NCBI RefSeq assembly: GCF_023734775.1
Contig: NZ_AP025732.1
Coordinates: 4,958,501 to 5,022,500, forward strand
Length of the DNA stretch: 64,000 nucleotides
Source: Nostoc cf. commune SO-36
Lineage (GTDB): Bacteria; Cyanobacteriota; Cyanobacteriia; Cyanobacteriales; Nostocaceae
Direction of reading: 5' to 3'
Part shown: positions 33,609 to 45,310 of the stretch, one piece after another
How positions within the stretch are numbered: the stretch's first letter is position 1
Layout of the letters: each line of letters starts with the position of its first letter
Made by a program: the position numbers and the translations under genes
The notes under the pieces: generated by a model
Told to the model about the DNA's origin: nothing
Seen by the model: only the letters and a program-made list of their open reading frames with translations
The model's database searches: none

Positions 33609-35002
33609 TTAAGCTGAACTAGAACTTGTCTGTAAAACAGACTGATTTTGAGGACGTTTCCCCTTTACCACCATCCGCACACCACCTGCGGGGCTAAATA
33701 GCAAACCTTTACGCACTGGCTTTACAGGTTTCCCGTTAGACAATTCCATTTGCCAGCGAGACAGCACTGTTGCCAACACCAGTTTCATCTCAAACAAGGC
33801 AAATGCCATTCCAATACAGCGACGGTTGCCGCCACCAAAGGGTAAATACTCATAAGGAGAAAATTGCCGTTCCAGAAAACGCTCTGGTTTAAATTGCTTC
33901 GATTCAGGATATAAATCTTCTCGATGATGGGTCAAATAAATAGAGGGAATGAGCAAAGTACCAGGCTCAAAGTTGTATTCCCCAATTTGTAGCGGTGATT
34001 TGACCAATCGATTTAGTCCCGATACCGCTACTGGGTAAAGGCGTAGCGTTTCAGAACAGACAGCATTCAAATAAGGCAATCGAAAAATAGCGTTTGGATC
34101 TGGTTGTTCACCTAACTTATCTAATTCTTGCAGCAGTTTTTCCCGCACCTGTGGCTGATGATGAATCCAGTACAGCGCCCATGATAACGAAGTTGCAGTA
34201 GTTTCGTGACCCGCTACTAATAGAGTCATCAGTTCATCACGTAATTCCAAGTCTGTCATCGGCTCTCCCGCCTCATCACGAGCAGCCATCATCAAAGATA
34301 GAATATCAGTGCGAGATGGATCGGGTTGTGCTTTACGTTCTTGAATCTGGGCGTAGATAAGTTGATCGATTTGCTGCCGTAAACGCAAGTATTTCCCCCA
34401 AGGACTCCACGCTCCTAAATCCTGTCGCAGTGATGGGAAAAGAAGCAGAACTGTTCTTAAAATAGGGATTTTGGGATTCAGAATTGTAATCAGGAATTCA
34501 TGGAGTTTCTCGTAACGTGGCCCATCTTCTAGACCAAATACAGCCTTCAAAATTACTTGGAAAGAGATTGCTTGCATTGATGACAGAACTGCAAAGTTTT
34601 CTCCAACCTGCCACTGATTAGTTACTTGCTCAGTGATATCGCAGATTAATTCACCATAAGCTAGCATTCGTTCCCCATGTAATGGTGGTGTCAATAGCTT
34701 TCGTTGTCGCTGATGAGGCTTTCCTTCCAGCGCCAGTAGTGATTGACGTCCTAATAAAGGCGCTTGAATCCCTGCTGACTCACCAGAGTCTAACTGTTTT
34801 GGATCTGTAGTAAAATTTGTTGAATCGCCTGGGGATTGCTAATAAAAACTTGAGGAGCAACATTTTTTCCTAGCTGAAGGGTGAAGATATCACCATAACG
34901 TTTGGCACAGTCTTCGATGTATTCTAAGGGATTAGTAAGCCATTGATACATCTGTACCCAAGGGTGAGTTTGAGGGCCGTTAGGCAGTTTAAGTGCAGAC
35001 AT
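33609..35002 (-). pseudogene. Cytochrome P450 (CYP110-like), single frameshift
   Basis: From ATG 35002 the frame gives LPNGPQTHPWVQMYQWLTNP and LEYIEDCAKRYGDIFTLQLG, typical of cyanobacterial CYP110, then stops at 34790. One extra base at the A4 run 34811-34814 would read IFTTDPKQLDSGESAGIQAP and continue to 33609. The rest is complete: the I-helix AGHETTA, ExxR in SETLRLYP and the haem loop FGGGNRRCIGMAF. So one indel breaks an otherwise full 460-residue P450. CYP110 enzymes hydroxylate fatty acids and alkanes. Its place beside the sulfotransferase hints at a joint hydroxylation-sulfation pathway (inference). Confidence 0.82.
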
Positions 35003-35220
35003 TTTTATTAATCTCCCAATGAGTAAAGTAAGATTGTTATGAGCCAGCCATTCATGCACCCCTAGCTTGATTAATCTTAGACTACAGATCAAGCAAATGA
35101 ATTTACCTAACTCGGAGAGAAGGCTCCCGCCATAATCTGTGATTTGGCGGCGAGACGGCAGTCGCTTCAAGTCGGGGGAGCCGCCCAACGCGCTGCCTCA
35201 TTTTTCGCAAATCCATTGTT

Positions 35221-36474
35221 ATGATTTACGTTAATGCACGTGACGTAAATATGCTGGTATTTGAAGCAAAACTTGATGGACAAGACTCGCAGTATCAATT
35301 GCTTGATGAAGCAATTAGAACTGCGCGTTTCGTTCGCAATGCTTGCCTTCGGTACTGGATGGATAACAAAGGTATTGGCAGGTATGAGCTTTCTGCCTAC
35401 TGCGCGACTCTTGCTCAACAATTTGAATGGGCAGGGAAGCTCAATTCGATGGCTCGTCAAGCCAGCGCTGAAAGAGCGTGGTCTGCAATCGCTCGGTTCT
35501 TGTCTACGACACGCTCCGCGAATGATAATTGCAAAAAAGCCTTGCCTGGGAAGAAAGGTTTTCCAAAGTTCAAGAAGGAACAAACCCACGGTTCTGTTGA
35601 GTACAAAACCTGTGGGTGGAAACTTTCTGACGACCGCAGGTATATCACTTTCTCTGATGGATTTAAAGCAGGAACCTTTAAGCTTTGGGGAACTCGTGAC
35701 CTGCATTTCTACCAACTCAAACAGTTTAAAAGAGTGCGGGTTGTACGTCGTGCCGATGGGTATTATGCCCAATTTTGCATTGACCAAGACAGAGTAGAAA
35801 CACGAGTTCCATCGGGTAAAACCATTGGTATTGATGTTGGCTTGAATCATTTCTATACCGATAGTAACGGGGAGACAATTGCCAATCCGCGTCACCTGCG
35901 TAAAAGTGAGAAGTCTTTGAAACGGTTGCAACGCCGGATGTCTAAGACTAAAAAGGGTTCTAACAATAGAGTCAAGTTTAGAAATAAACTTGCTCGTAAG
36001 CATCTCAAAGTAAGTCGCCAGCGTAAAGACTTTGCTGTTAAGACAGCAAGGTGCGTGGTGAGGTCTAACGACCTCGTGGCGTATGAGGATTTGAAGGTGC
36101 GGAATATGGTGAGGAATAGACACCTCGCTAAGTCGATTAGTGATGCGGCATGGACTCAGTTCCGTGAATGGGTTGAGTATTTTGGTAAAGTGTTTGGTGT
36201 TGTAACCGTTGCTGTTCCACCCCACTACACCAGTCAGAATTGCTCTAACTGTGGTCAAGTTGTCAAAAAGACTCTTAGCACTAGAACCCATATTTGCCCT
36301 CATTGTGGACATACCCAAGATAGGGATTGGAACGCGGCGCGAAACATATTAGAAAAAGGTCTAAGTACGGCGGGTCACGTCGGAACTAACGCCTCTGGAG
36401 AGACTGACCAATACTTGAGCGAGGCAACTCTTTCAAGCAAGTCAACTCGTGGAAAGAGGAAACCCAAAGAGTGA
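35221..36474 (+). CDS. tnpB: TnpB RNA-guided nuclease (IS200/IS605)
   Basis: Up to 417 residues. The natural start is probably ATG 35251 (MLVFEAKLDG). The RuvC-like catalytic residues are all visible: Asp in KTIGIDVGLNHF, Glu in VAYEDLKVRNM and Asp in DRDWNAARNI. A zinc ribbon CSNCG...CPHCGH lies between the last two. The N-terminal RNA-binding half is basic. TnpB, ancestor of Cas12, uses an RNA copied from the element's right end to cut the vacated site and so helps the IS persist. The gene appears intact. Confidence 0.93.
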   Translation: MIYVNARDVNMLVFEAKLDGQDSQYQLLDEAIRTARFVRNACLRYWMDNKGIGRYELSAYCATLAQQFEWAGKLNSMARQASAERAWSAIARFLSTTRSANDNCKKALPGKKGFPKFKKEQTHGSVEYKTCGWKLSDDRRYITFSDGFKAGTFKLWGTRDLHFYQLKQFKRVRVVRRADGYYAQFCIDQDRVETRVPSGKTIGIDVGLNHFYTDSNGETIANPRHLRKSEKSLKRLQRRMSKTKKGSNNRVKFRNKLARKHLKVSRQRKDFAVKTARCVVRSNDLVAYEDLKVRNMVRNRHLAKSISDAAWTQFREWVEYFGKVFGVVTVAVPPHYTSQNCSNCGQVVKKTLSTRTHICPHCGHTQDRDWNAARNILEKGLSTAGHVGTNASGETDQYLSEATLSSKSTRGKRKPKE

Positions 36475-36530
36475 TCTTTGGAATCCCCCACTATATTCGG
36501 TACTCCGAATTAGTGGTGGGAGGATGTCAA
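36400..36530 (+). ncRNA. Probable omega RNA (reRNA) of TnpB
   Basis: By family knowledge the guide RNA overlaps the tnpB 3' end and runs to the right end. The right-end hairpin 36487-36516 and terminal GGAGGATGTCAA fit. The guide would be the flank beginning at 36531, CAATTCTTGAATTTGTC. The 5' limit is a guess. Confidence 0.55.
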
Positions 36531-37331
36531 CAATTCTTGAATTTGTCTTGGAGTCAATTCCTGCACATTACGCAAAACTACTGCTGCTCCTGCTGCTATT
36601 AGTGTCTCACTATAAGCATCACTACGCGCTGCTGTTTCCTGCACATGGGGCGGTAAAACGCCTATACCAAGCCAAGTGCGAGTAGAATCTAGACTCCGCG
36701 CTTTCTCAACGGTGTACATATCTGCTACCGTATCTCCCACATACACGATCGCTAATCTTTCCTCAATTCCATTTTCTAACTCACGAACTGTAGCGAAAAG
36801 TCCCGTAGGATCTGGTTTACCTGGTGCATCTTCCATCGCAATCAACACCGGAGATTGCAAACCGAGGCGTTTTTCTAATACATAGTTGGCGGAAGCACGA
36901 GTCGCACCGCTAAAAAATCCCCAAGCAATCCCGGCTTGGGTAAGTTGCTCTAAATAGCTAGGTTGTAATAATAAAGGTTCATTACAGATATACCCAGTAA
37001 AATTATTTGGGTCAGGGCCACGGTAACGGGATTGGAAAAAAGCAACGATCGCAGTGTAATCTAGTTGCAGTTGTTCTCGGCTCTGTTCTTGGGTTTCAAA
37101 GTAGCGGTAAATTAATTCCTGCGATGCTTCCCAATCGTTATTCCATACACCTTCAGACTTTAGTTGGTCAATATCCAGTGGTGTTGGACGATATGCTTGG
37201 GTGGTAAAATATTCTACGGTATCTGCGATCGCCCGGCGATAGGAACCGCTAACATCGCGCACAACGCCATCAATATCGAAAATAGCGATCGCTTTTACAG
37301 AAGTTTGTTGAGTCATGGGGTAAGCAAGCAA
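36510..37331 (-). CDS. TIGR01548-type HAD hydrolase
   Basis: 273 residues. Motif I IAIFDIDGVVRDVSGSY (nucleophile Asp), motif II-like GFFSGATRASA, the Lys/Asp region EDAPGKPDPTGLF and YVGDTVADMY. The subfamily is cyanobacterial/plant with unknown phosphate ester substrate. The last residues TSSHH are encoded by the right end of the TnpB element; the pre-insertion C-terminus would have been VNSFA. Only four or five residues are changed, so the enzyme is probably functional. Confidence 0.85.
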   Translation of the reverse strand: MLAYPMTQQTSVKAIAIFDIDGVVRDVSGSYRRAIADTVEYFTTQAYRPTPLDIDQLKSEGVWNNDWEASQELIYRYFETQEQSREQLQLDYTAIVAFFQSRYRGPDPNNFTGYICNEPLLLQPSYLEQLTQAGIAWGFFSGATRASANYVLEKRLGLQSPVLIAMEDAPGKPDPTGLFATVRELENGIEERLAIVYVGDTVADMYTVEKARSLDSTRTWLGIGVLPPHVQETAARSDAYSETLIAAGAAVVLRNVQELTPRQIQELLTSSHH

Positions 37332-37357
37332 AAGAGTTTTACATCATCATAATGCGC

Positions 37358-37846
37358 TCATGGCTCAGGTAAAAAATCGGAGTCGAGGGCTTGCTCTGGC
37401 GTGAAGGGAGATTGTTCGGGGAAGGTAGCCAAATGCAATTCAGTTTCATCGGCAGCCAAGAGTCTAGCATCGTCATAACACAGCCCAAAAACCTCATCAA
37501 AATATGGTTTGAGGCTAGGACTTTCTTCTAGAGCTTGTCTGAGGCGTTTGCGATGCTCCCGAATTGTTCCTCGCCAACTACCACGCTTCTCGGCTTGATA
37601 TTTATACTTCGATAGATGCATCAGCACCACTTCCAAATTGTTTCTGAGTGCTTTCTTTTCACTTCTGCCCATCGTTTCAATTTCATCAATCAAATTCTCT
37701 AAATCCAGTTCTGTGAGCCGACCTTGCTTGAGTAGTTCTGCTGTGGTTTGAATCCACAGGTAAAAATCTTGCTCGTACAAATCTGAACCAGATGTTGTTT
37801 GAGATTGGGGCAGTTGAGCAGTCACGTCGCTTCGCTCCGAATTCAA
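37358..37846 (-). CDS. DUF29 protein
   Basis: 162 residues matching DUF29: YEQDFYLWIQTTAELLKQGR, LDLENLIDEIETMGRSEKKA, LEVVLMHLSKYKYQ and LRQALEESPSLKPYFDE. The family is abundant in cyanobacteria, function unknown. Its upstream region holds a TCAAAAG repeat (AAAAGTCAAAAGTCAAAAGTC). Confidence 0.88.
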   Translation of the reverse strand: MNSERSDVTAQLPQSQTTSGSDLYEQDFYLWIQTTAELLKQGRLTELDLENLIDEIETMGRSEKKALRNNLEVVLMHLSKYKYQAEKRGSWRGTIREHRKRLRQALEESPSLKPYFDEVFGLCYDDARLLAADETELHLATFPEQSPFTPEQALDSDFLPEP

Positions 37847-38056
37847 AAGTCAAAAGTCAAAAGTCAAAATTACCATAGACAAATTTACTTGCTCTGTATC
37901 ATGGGTCTGTTTCGGTCATAAGCATCTTTGTTAGCGCCGACTTACACCTTATGCTAGCCCAATCTCATCACTGTTTGGTCATTTGATATAGTATTGCGTT
38001 AAAATAAGCGATCGCTATCCTAGTTCAGTAATGCCCGGAAATTCCCGGAGGTGTGA

Positions 38057-38356
38057 TTGACAAAGTTTATTTTGAAAATTCTGTGGTTAGACGAAAACGT
38101 CGCTCTAGCAGTCGATCAAATTGTCGGCAAAGGCACAAGTCCCTTGACTAAGTACTTTTTTTGGCCCAGAAATGATGCCTGGGAAGAGTTAAAAAAGGAA
38201 TTAGAGTCCAAACATTGGATTACTGATGTGGATCGTGTCGAGTTGCTTAATAAAGCGACAGAAGTGATTAACTACTGGCAAGAGGAAGGCAGAAACCGTC
38301 CAATGGCAGAAGCTCAGTTGAAATTTCCAGAAGTTGCCTTCACAGGTAGCGCCTGA
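38057..38356 (+). CDS. Ribosomal protein PSRP-3 (Ycf65-like)
   Basis: 99 residues with the family signature [39 protein letters not shown] and [13 protein letters not shown]. It is a small-subunit protein shared by cyanobacterial and chloroplast ribosomes. The TTG at 38057 is preceded by GGAGG and gives the usual N-terminus ([10 protein letters not shown]). Intact. Confidence 0.93.
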   Translation: MTKFILKILWLDENVALAVDQIVGKGTSPLTKYFFWPRNDAWEELKKELESKHWITDVDRVELLNKATEVINYWQEEGRNRPMAEAQLKFPEVAFTGSA

Positions 38357-38366
38357 TATTACAATA

Positions 38367-40175
38367 TTAGCTATTGTCCTGTTCTACAAGCTGCCACAGT
38401 TTGATAGTCTTGTCCCGGCTGCCACTTACAATCAATTGTCTAACTTTGCTCACAGCTACAGCAGATACTGAGTCTATATGACCAGAGAGAGTAACAATCT
38501 CTTCTGCTGTGCTTACCCTCCAAAGTTTAACTGTTTTGTCGCAACTTGCGCTTAGGAGTGTTTCGCCATCGGCAGTAAAAGCCACAGCCACCACAGACCA
38601 AGAATGGCCTACAAGTGTGCAAATTAGCTGACCAGTGTTTACCTCCCACAATTTAATAGTGTTATCATCACTACCCGTCGCCAAAATTTGACCATCAGGA
38701 CTAAAAGCGACTGTCAAAACCGCCCATGCATGACCCGAAAGGGTGCTTAACAAGCTATAGCATGGGCGGTTTTGAATTTCTCTCTGGGAACCTTCTATCT
38801 GCCACAGGCGAATTGTTCTGTCATAGCTAGCACTGGCTAAAAGCTGTCCTTGGGGACTAAATGCCACTGAACTTACTTGCAATTGGTGTCCAGCGATGGT
38901 GTAAATTTCTCTGCCAGTATTTACATCCCAGAGTTTGATTGTCTTATCCCAGCTACCACTAGCGAGAATCTGCCCATCTGGACTAAAAGCAACTGATTTT
39001 ACAGCGTGTGAGTGTCCCAATAAGGTGCAGATTCCTTTTAATGTCTCAACCTGCCACAATTTGATCGTTTTATCATCGCTAGCAGTTGCCAAAATTTTCC
39101 CATCAGGACTGAAGGCGACTGATTTTATTGCTTGAGAATGTCCTGATAAGCTAGCTAGGACTTTTTTGGTATTTAAATCCCACAACTTGATGTTTTTGTC
39201 ATCACCACCACTGGCTAAAGTTTGACTGTCTGGACTAATAGCAAGGGTATTTACACTATTCAATGTCCCAGAATGCCCAGTTAAGGTATGCAAGCATGGC
39301 TGAGGAGGGTTTGGTAATTTCAAATTTTGAGTTTTACATTCCATACCCATTGCTTGCATAACTTCATCAGCTGATTGAAAGCGGTGGTTAACAGTCTTTT
39401 GCAGCAGCTTGTCGAGGATTTGCGCCAAGCGTAGACTTTTTGAGTCTTGTCGCCAGACATCGCTAACCTTGGTAGTAAGATATTGTTGCCAAACCCAACA
39501 ATCGTTAGCAATATCAAATAAATCAAAGGGAGGAATCTGGGTAAGTAAGTAAATACAAGTTACACCCAAGCTATATAAATCACTAGCAAAAACGGCTTTT
39601 CCCTTCGTTTGTTCTGGAGCAGCGTATTCTGGACTGCCAATACTGGTTTCAGATGTTAGCCGATCGATTTCTGTGACGATTTTCGCAGTGCTAAAATCGA
39701 CTATAACGAAATTCCCGTTTTTAGTAATTGGGGATCTACGGATGATATTGTGGGGTTTGATATCTCGGTGGATGATGTGGCGATCGCTAATCAACTGCAA
39801 AACTGGCAACAAATCTTCTAAAAGTTGCCAAATCTGAGTTTCATTAAAAGCGCCTTCTTCCTCAACTACCTGAGCTAAATTAGTGCCTGCAATAAACTCT
39901 TGCACTAAATAAAAATGCTCGTTCTGCTGAAAATAAGCCAACAAAGCGGGAATTTGCGGATGATTTCCGAATTCTTCTAGCTTTTGCGCCTTTTGCTGAA
40001 AAGTTTTAGATGTTTCAAATTTCAGCGATAATTCTTGAACGACGCAAGGAATTGGCGGAAATTGACCTTCATCTACAGCGACGAAGGTTTTACAGAATCC
40101 CCCTTTACCAATCCGTTTCATTAAACGATAACGTTCTTGTAAAAGCAAAATTTCTCCGCCAAAGTTGTAGGACAA
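38367..40175 (-). CDS. Ser/Thr protein kinase with WD40 repeats
   Basis: 602 residues. The N-terminal kinase (about 10-275) shows a variant glycine loop RIGKGGFCKTFVA, HIIHRDIKPHNII (catalytic loop), VIVDFSTAKIV in the DFG position (DFS) and the activation segment GSPEYAAPEQ. Residues about 295-600 are seven WD40 repeats (for example VKSVAFSPDGKILATASDDK TIKLW pattern), a propeller scaffold. The class is common in Nostoc signalling. It ends ten bases from the convergent PSRP-3 gene. Confidence 0.93.
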   Translation of the reverse strand: MSYNFGGEILLLQERYRLMKRIGKGGFCKTFVAVDEGQFPPIPCVVQELSLKFETSKTFQQKAQKLEEFGNHPQIPALLAYFQQNEHFYLVQEFIAGTNLAQVVEEEGAFNETQIWQLLEDLLPVLQLISDRHIIHRDIKPHNIIRRSPITKNGNFVIVDFSTAKIVTEIDRLTSETSIGSPEYAAPEQTKGKAVFASDLYSLGVTCIYLLTQIPPFDLFDIANDCWVWQQYLTTKVSDVWRQDSKSLRLAQILDKLLQKTVNHRFQSADEVMQAMGMECKTQNLKLPNPPQPCLHTLTGHSGTLNSVNTLAISPDSQTLASGGDDKNIKLWDLNTKKVLASLSGHSQAIKSVAFSPDGKILATASDDKTIKLWQVETLKGICTLLGHSHAVKSVAFSPDGQILASGSWDKTIKLWDVNTGREIYTIAGHQLQVSSVAFSPQGQLLASASYDRTIRLWQIEGSQREIQNRPCYSLLSTLSGHAWAVLTVAFSPDGQILATGSDDNTIKLWEVNTGQLICTLVGHSWSVVAVAFTADGETLLSASCDKTVKLWRVSTAEEIVTLSGHIDSVSAVAVSKVRQLIVSGSRDKTIKLWQLVEQDNS

Positions 40176-40523
40176 TACGGTTCATTTAAGGCTAAAACCC
40201 TTTGTGAAATCAATTTTTTTAACGTAGACGCTTGGCTTGCCGCAGGCTACCACAGAGGCGCAGAGAACACAGAGAGAAGGAAAAAATGCTCTTAACTGAA
40301 CTGTATTGAGTCATAGCAGCCAGGGCGAATGGAATAGAGCCTCCGGCACGCTACGCGAACGCGGCTACACAAACATAGACGCTTTGCGGCTACTCTTCGA
40401 GAACGCCAAGGGCGAACCCGCAAGGTAGTCCGCCTCCGAGGAAATCATGAAAAATTGAGGGTTTGAAACCCACGGAAGTGGGTTTTGTCTGTATAGGCGC
40501 GGTTTCTAAGCGCCCTTTTAAGG
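40176..40523. repeat. Intergenic stretch with dispersed repeats
   Basis: No gene. It is composed of Nostoc-type repeat words (CGCAGAGAACACAGAGAGAAGG; GGCACGCTACGCGAACGCGG; TTCGAGAACGCCAAGGGCG) and a possible hairpin GGCGCGGTTTCTAAGCGCCC near 40496-40515. Confidence 0.55.
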
Positions 40524-42640
40524 TTAAGTTGACTTATCTACAGGGAAATTCACAACTATAGGTGGATAACCGTTTTCTGGGGTTGGTTGTCCGTTGTTAA
40601 CTACTGGTTGTGGATGCAAAGTTGTTGATGTCAATTCACCCTTACCAGCTTGATTCCATAAAATCAGGGATAGTAACCCATCCACTAAGCCGTTATTACT
40701 ACCGTTACCGCTAACTAAAACAATCTGGTATTAAGCGGACATTGCGATCGCCTATAATTTGCATCAGTTGCATTGCTGTATAACCTTGTGAACCCAAGGC
40801 TTCCACACCCGCTTGGTAAGTTTCTGCTTTGGCGTTACCCGTGGCCAGAATACCTTCAGCCTCAGCAATTGCCCGAAGTTTTGTCCCCTCAGCTTCACCG
40901 TTCGCCTGTTTAATTTGGGCTTGAGCTTTCAAATCGGCAATCTGTACACTCTGCTCTGATTGCACCATTTCTTCTTGGATATCAGCCAGTGCTGTCTCCC
41001 TGACAAGTTGTTGCCGTTGGGTTTGCGCCATCTGCTGAACTTCGTAAGTTTTGCGTTTTTCTTCAGCAATTTTACGGTCTGTCAGTGTGTGCATTAATTC
41101 ATCTGGTGGGGTAATCAAACCAATTAATGAATCCACCGCTTGCACATCATAAGCACGCAAGGCAGATTTAACGTATTCGGAAGCTTCAACTTGGCGATCG
41201 CTTCGTGCAGTCAAGAAATCCAAGATAGTATACTCTTGAGCCGAGTTGCGGAAATAATTCCCCACAATGGGACGCAAAACCTGATCGATGACGTTTTGCA
41301 TCGAACCTAAGCGGGAAATCACTTTCGGCGCATCGGAAGCCCCAATGTGGATAATTTGGAATATCTCTAAATCAAAGGTAAAACCATCAAAAGATAGCAG
41401 TTTTAGCGCCTGCAAGTTTGTATCATAACCGTGCTTACCGCTAATCCTTTCAGTGAAGTTTAAGACGATATTTGTAGTTGGTACTAGCTCAATTTTCATC
41501 ACCTTGGTGTTGAGCGGGTGTTTCCCAGGATACAACGGCTCAACCCAAACACCCTTATGTCCTTGATTTACTAAATTTCCGTGGGTGAAAGATGCTCCGC
41601 TCACATCTTCGTGTTCTTTGCCTACGAAAGAAATCACTACACCCACATAACCGATAGGGATTTCAGTCATCGGGACTTGTTCAATATTTACTAACCAAGG
41701 GTTAAGGTTCCACGAACCCGATAATAATACTTGTTCTTGTAAACCCCGTTGTCCCCCAGCGTCGATAAATTTTTGACCATTTTGGAAATTATCATGTCCG
41801 CTAATGATGCGTCCAGCGATTTCACCTGCTGCGATCGCTGAACCATCTAAAGTAGTAACAATCCCAACCTTCTCTGCTGCTATTTCATAAATGTGCAACT
41901 GTTGTGGACTCATGCCATGAGCGCTAGCATTTGTAGCTGTAATCACTTTAAACAGCGCGGTGTTGATGCGGTAAGTACCTGCGGTGAGAAAACTCATTTG
42001 CCGCCCTTTTTCCCCGCCTTGGGTGAGGAATTTCCGAGCATCTTGGAAGTTGTCACAACTTACAATTTTACCCAAAATCCGCTCTGGTGGGTTGGATGCG
42101 CCATCCGCCGCTACAACCAAAGCAATTTCCCCTTGGGGAACGATAATTACCGACTCTTTTTTTACAGAATACTGCCAAGGCCAGTAACCCCAATGCCAAC
42201 CAGGAGCTAAAGTATCTGCCTGCAAGCCAGCTTCGCCATTCAGAGCAATCAAACTGCCGGCAGGTAGTCCACGCCCGGAAAGGGTAAATTTCCTTACAAC
42301 AATGCCAACTTCACGTTCCCCAATAACTACAAGTCCGCCAAAGAATAGGGGGACGAATATAACTAAACCGCCGACAAGTAGAATGGGAACTAGTACAACA
42401 GGATCGATTCCAGCAGTTTGATATTGAGTCTTACCAGTTTGTAACTGGGCAATATTTGGTGTGGTTTGATTTAGCTGGACTGATGCTGAATTAATTTTCT
42501 TTTGCAGTAGTTATTTTTACAGAAGTAGCATCCACAGAATGAATACTACTAGCCATTGCTAACGTTGCGACGATAGATGCTGCAAAAAGAACTGCCTTAT
42601 TTTGTTTCCGCTTACCAAGCAAAGATGAAAAACTTTTCAT
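40524..42640 (-). pseudogene. Flotillin/SPFH-domain membrane protein, two frameshifts
   Basis: ATG 42640 starts SFSSLLGKRKQNKAVLFAAS and a hydrophobic segment. The frame hits a stop at 42493. A one-base shift in the A-rich run 42495-42503 gives INSASVQLNQTTPNIAQLQT and a second membrane helix (VVLVPILLVGGLVIFVPLFF). The SPFH body runs to 40711, with AEAEGILATGNAKAETYQAG near its coiled-coil end. A second one-base shift at GG 40727-40728 extends LIPQIVLVSGNGSNNGLVDG to a stop at 40524. Restored length is about 705 residues. SPFH proteins organise membrane microdomains. Two homopolymer indels suggest error or recent decay. Confidence 0.78.
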
Positions 42641-42792
42641 AATTTTTGCCCAAATGGGCAACTAATTAGCTAAGTTAACACTTCACCAAGGCTTGGTTCA
42701 ATTTCTTAAACTTGACGTAATTTTTAAATTTAATTTTTAAATTAATAAATATTTTGGTGTAGGTTGGATATTGCCCAACCTACAAAGTTAAA

Positions 42793-43206
42793 TTAGACCG
42801 AACCGCCAGCAGCTTGAAACCGAGTGCGGGCGCGTTTGAAGGCTTGAGTTGCCTGAATTTGGGCTTGGCGATCGTCTGCTGAGACTTGACTTAGACGCGC
42901 TTCTGCTTGGTTGTAAGCAGTACGCGCTTCATCAAGGTTAATTTTGTCGCCACGTTCAGCGCCGTTAACCAGAATTGTCACTTCATTTTCTTCGACTTCG
43001 GCAAAGCCACCCAAAAGAGCGATCGCTTCCCAATTCTGATTTTTAGCGGCACGGACTCGCATTACACCAGTATCCAGGGCGGTCAAAAGTGGTGCGTGTC
43101 CAGTTAGGATACCTAGTTGACCAGTCGTGCTAGGCAAAACAACTTCTTCAGCTGGGGCATCCCAGACTGTTTTATCTGGGGAAATTACACGAACGGTTAA
43201 TGTCAT
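42793..43206 (-). CDS. atpC: ATP synthase epsilon subunit
   Basis: 137 residues: [40 protein letters not shown] and the C-terminal two-helix hairpin ([20 protein letters not shown]). A regulatory rotor subunit of the thylakoid/plasma membrane ATP synthase. It lies downstream of the beta gene, as in other cyanobacteria, where the pair is separate from the main atp operon. Confidence 0.96.
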   Translation of the reverse strand: MTLTVRVISPDKTVWDAPAEEVVLPSTTGQLGILTGHAPLLTALDTGVMRVRAAKNQNWEAIALLGGFAEVEENEVTILVNGAERGDKINLDEARTAYNQAEARLSQVSADDRQAQIQATQAFKRARTRFQAAGGSV

Positions 43207-43359
43207 TTGTCTTTTGTCCTTCGTCCTTTGTCCTTTGTCCTACCCTACGGGAAGCCGCCCAAAGGGAGTCTATGTCTTTTGCAATTTGCCATTAGCCACT
43301 AGCCATTAGCACTTGAACTAATGACTAATGACCAATGACCAATGACAAATGACTAATGA
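43207..43359. repeat. atpB-atpC spacer with heptamer-like repeats
   Basis: Contains CTTTGTCCTTTGTCCTTTGTCC-like (43212-43241) and CAATGACCAATGACAAATGA-like (43318-43358) repeats, short tandem repeats common in heterocystous cyanobacteria. Confidence 0.7.
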
Positions 43360-45140
<1,781 letters not shown>

Positions 45141-45310
45141 TTATTTGCGTTTTAATTTAGAGGTGATACCAAAAGCACCTAAACTAGGCAAGCCAATCAA
45201 ACAAACTGGTTCAGGAACAGTAGCAGCGTGATATATTACATTATCCACAATTGTCGCGCCATTGTACCAATTTACACGGACTTCATAAACTAGTCCTGTA
45301 TAACCCGATT
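45141..45310 (-). pseudogene. PEP-CTERM C-terminal fragment
   Basis: An open frame without a start, GYTGLVYEVRVNWYNGATIV, ending in VPEPVCLIGLPSLGAFGITSKLKRK and a stop, which is a PEP-CTERM sorting tail. It begins right after the stop of the neighbouring PEP-CTERM gene, so it is the stub of a second, related gene. Confidence 0.6.

Larger units (their letters stand above)
35107..36530 (+). mobile_element. IS605/IS1341-type element encoding only TnpB
   Basis: Left flank ends in TTAC (35103-35106), the classic IS608-like target tetranucleotide. The right end has the hairpin CCACTATATTCGG-TACT-CCGAATTAGTGG (36487-36516) and ends GGAGGATGTCAA at 36530. There is no target duplication. Precise removal joins TTAC to CAATTCTTG and restores a sensible C-terminus of the HAD gene (QIQELVNSFA, stop), which confirms the boundaries. 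No TnpA is encoded, so mobility would need one in trans. Confidence 0.82.

Noticed and set aside
35167..36318. A 383-codon minus-strand frame opposite tnpB.
   Set aside because: It is antisense to a gene with all TnpB catalytic motifs and has no recognisable domain.
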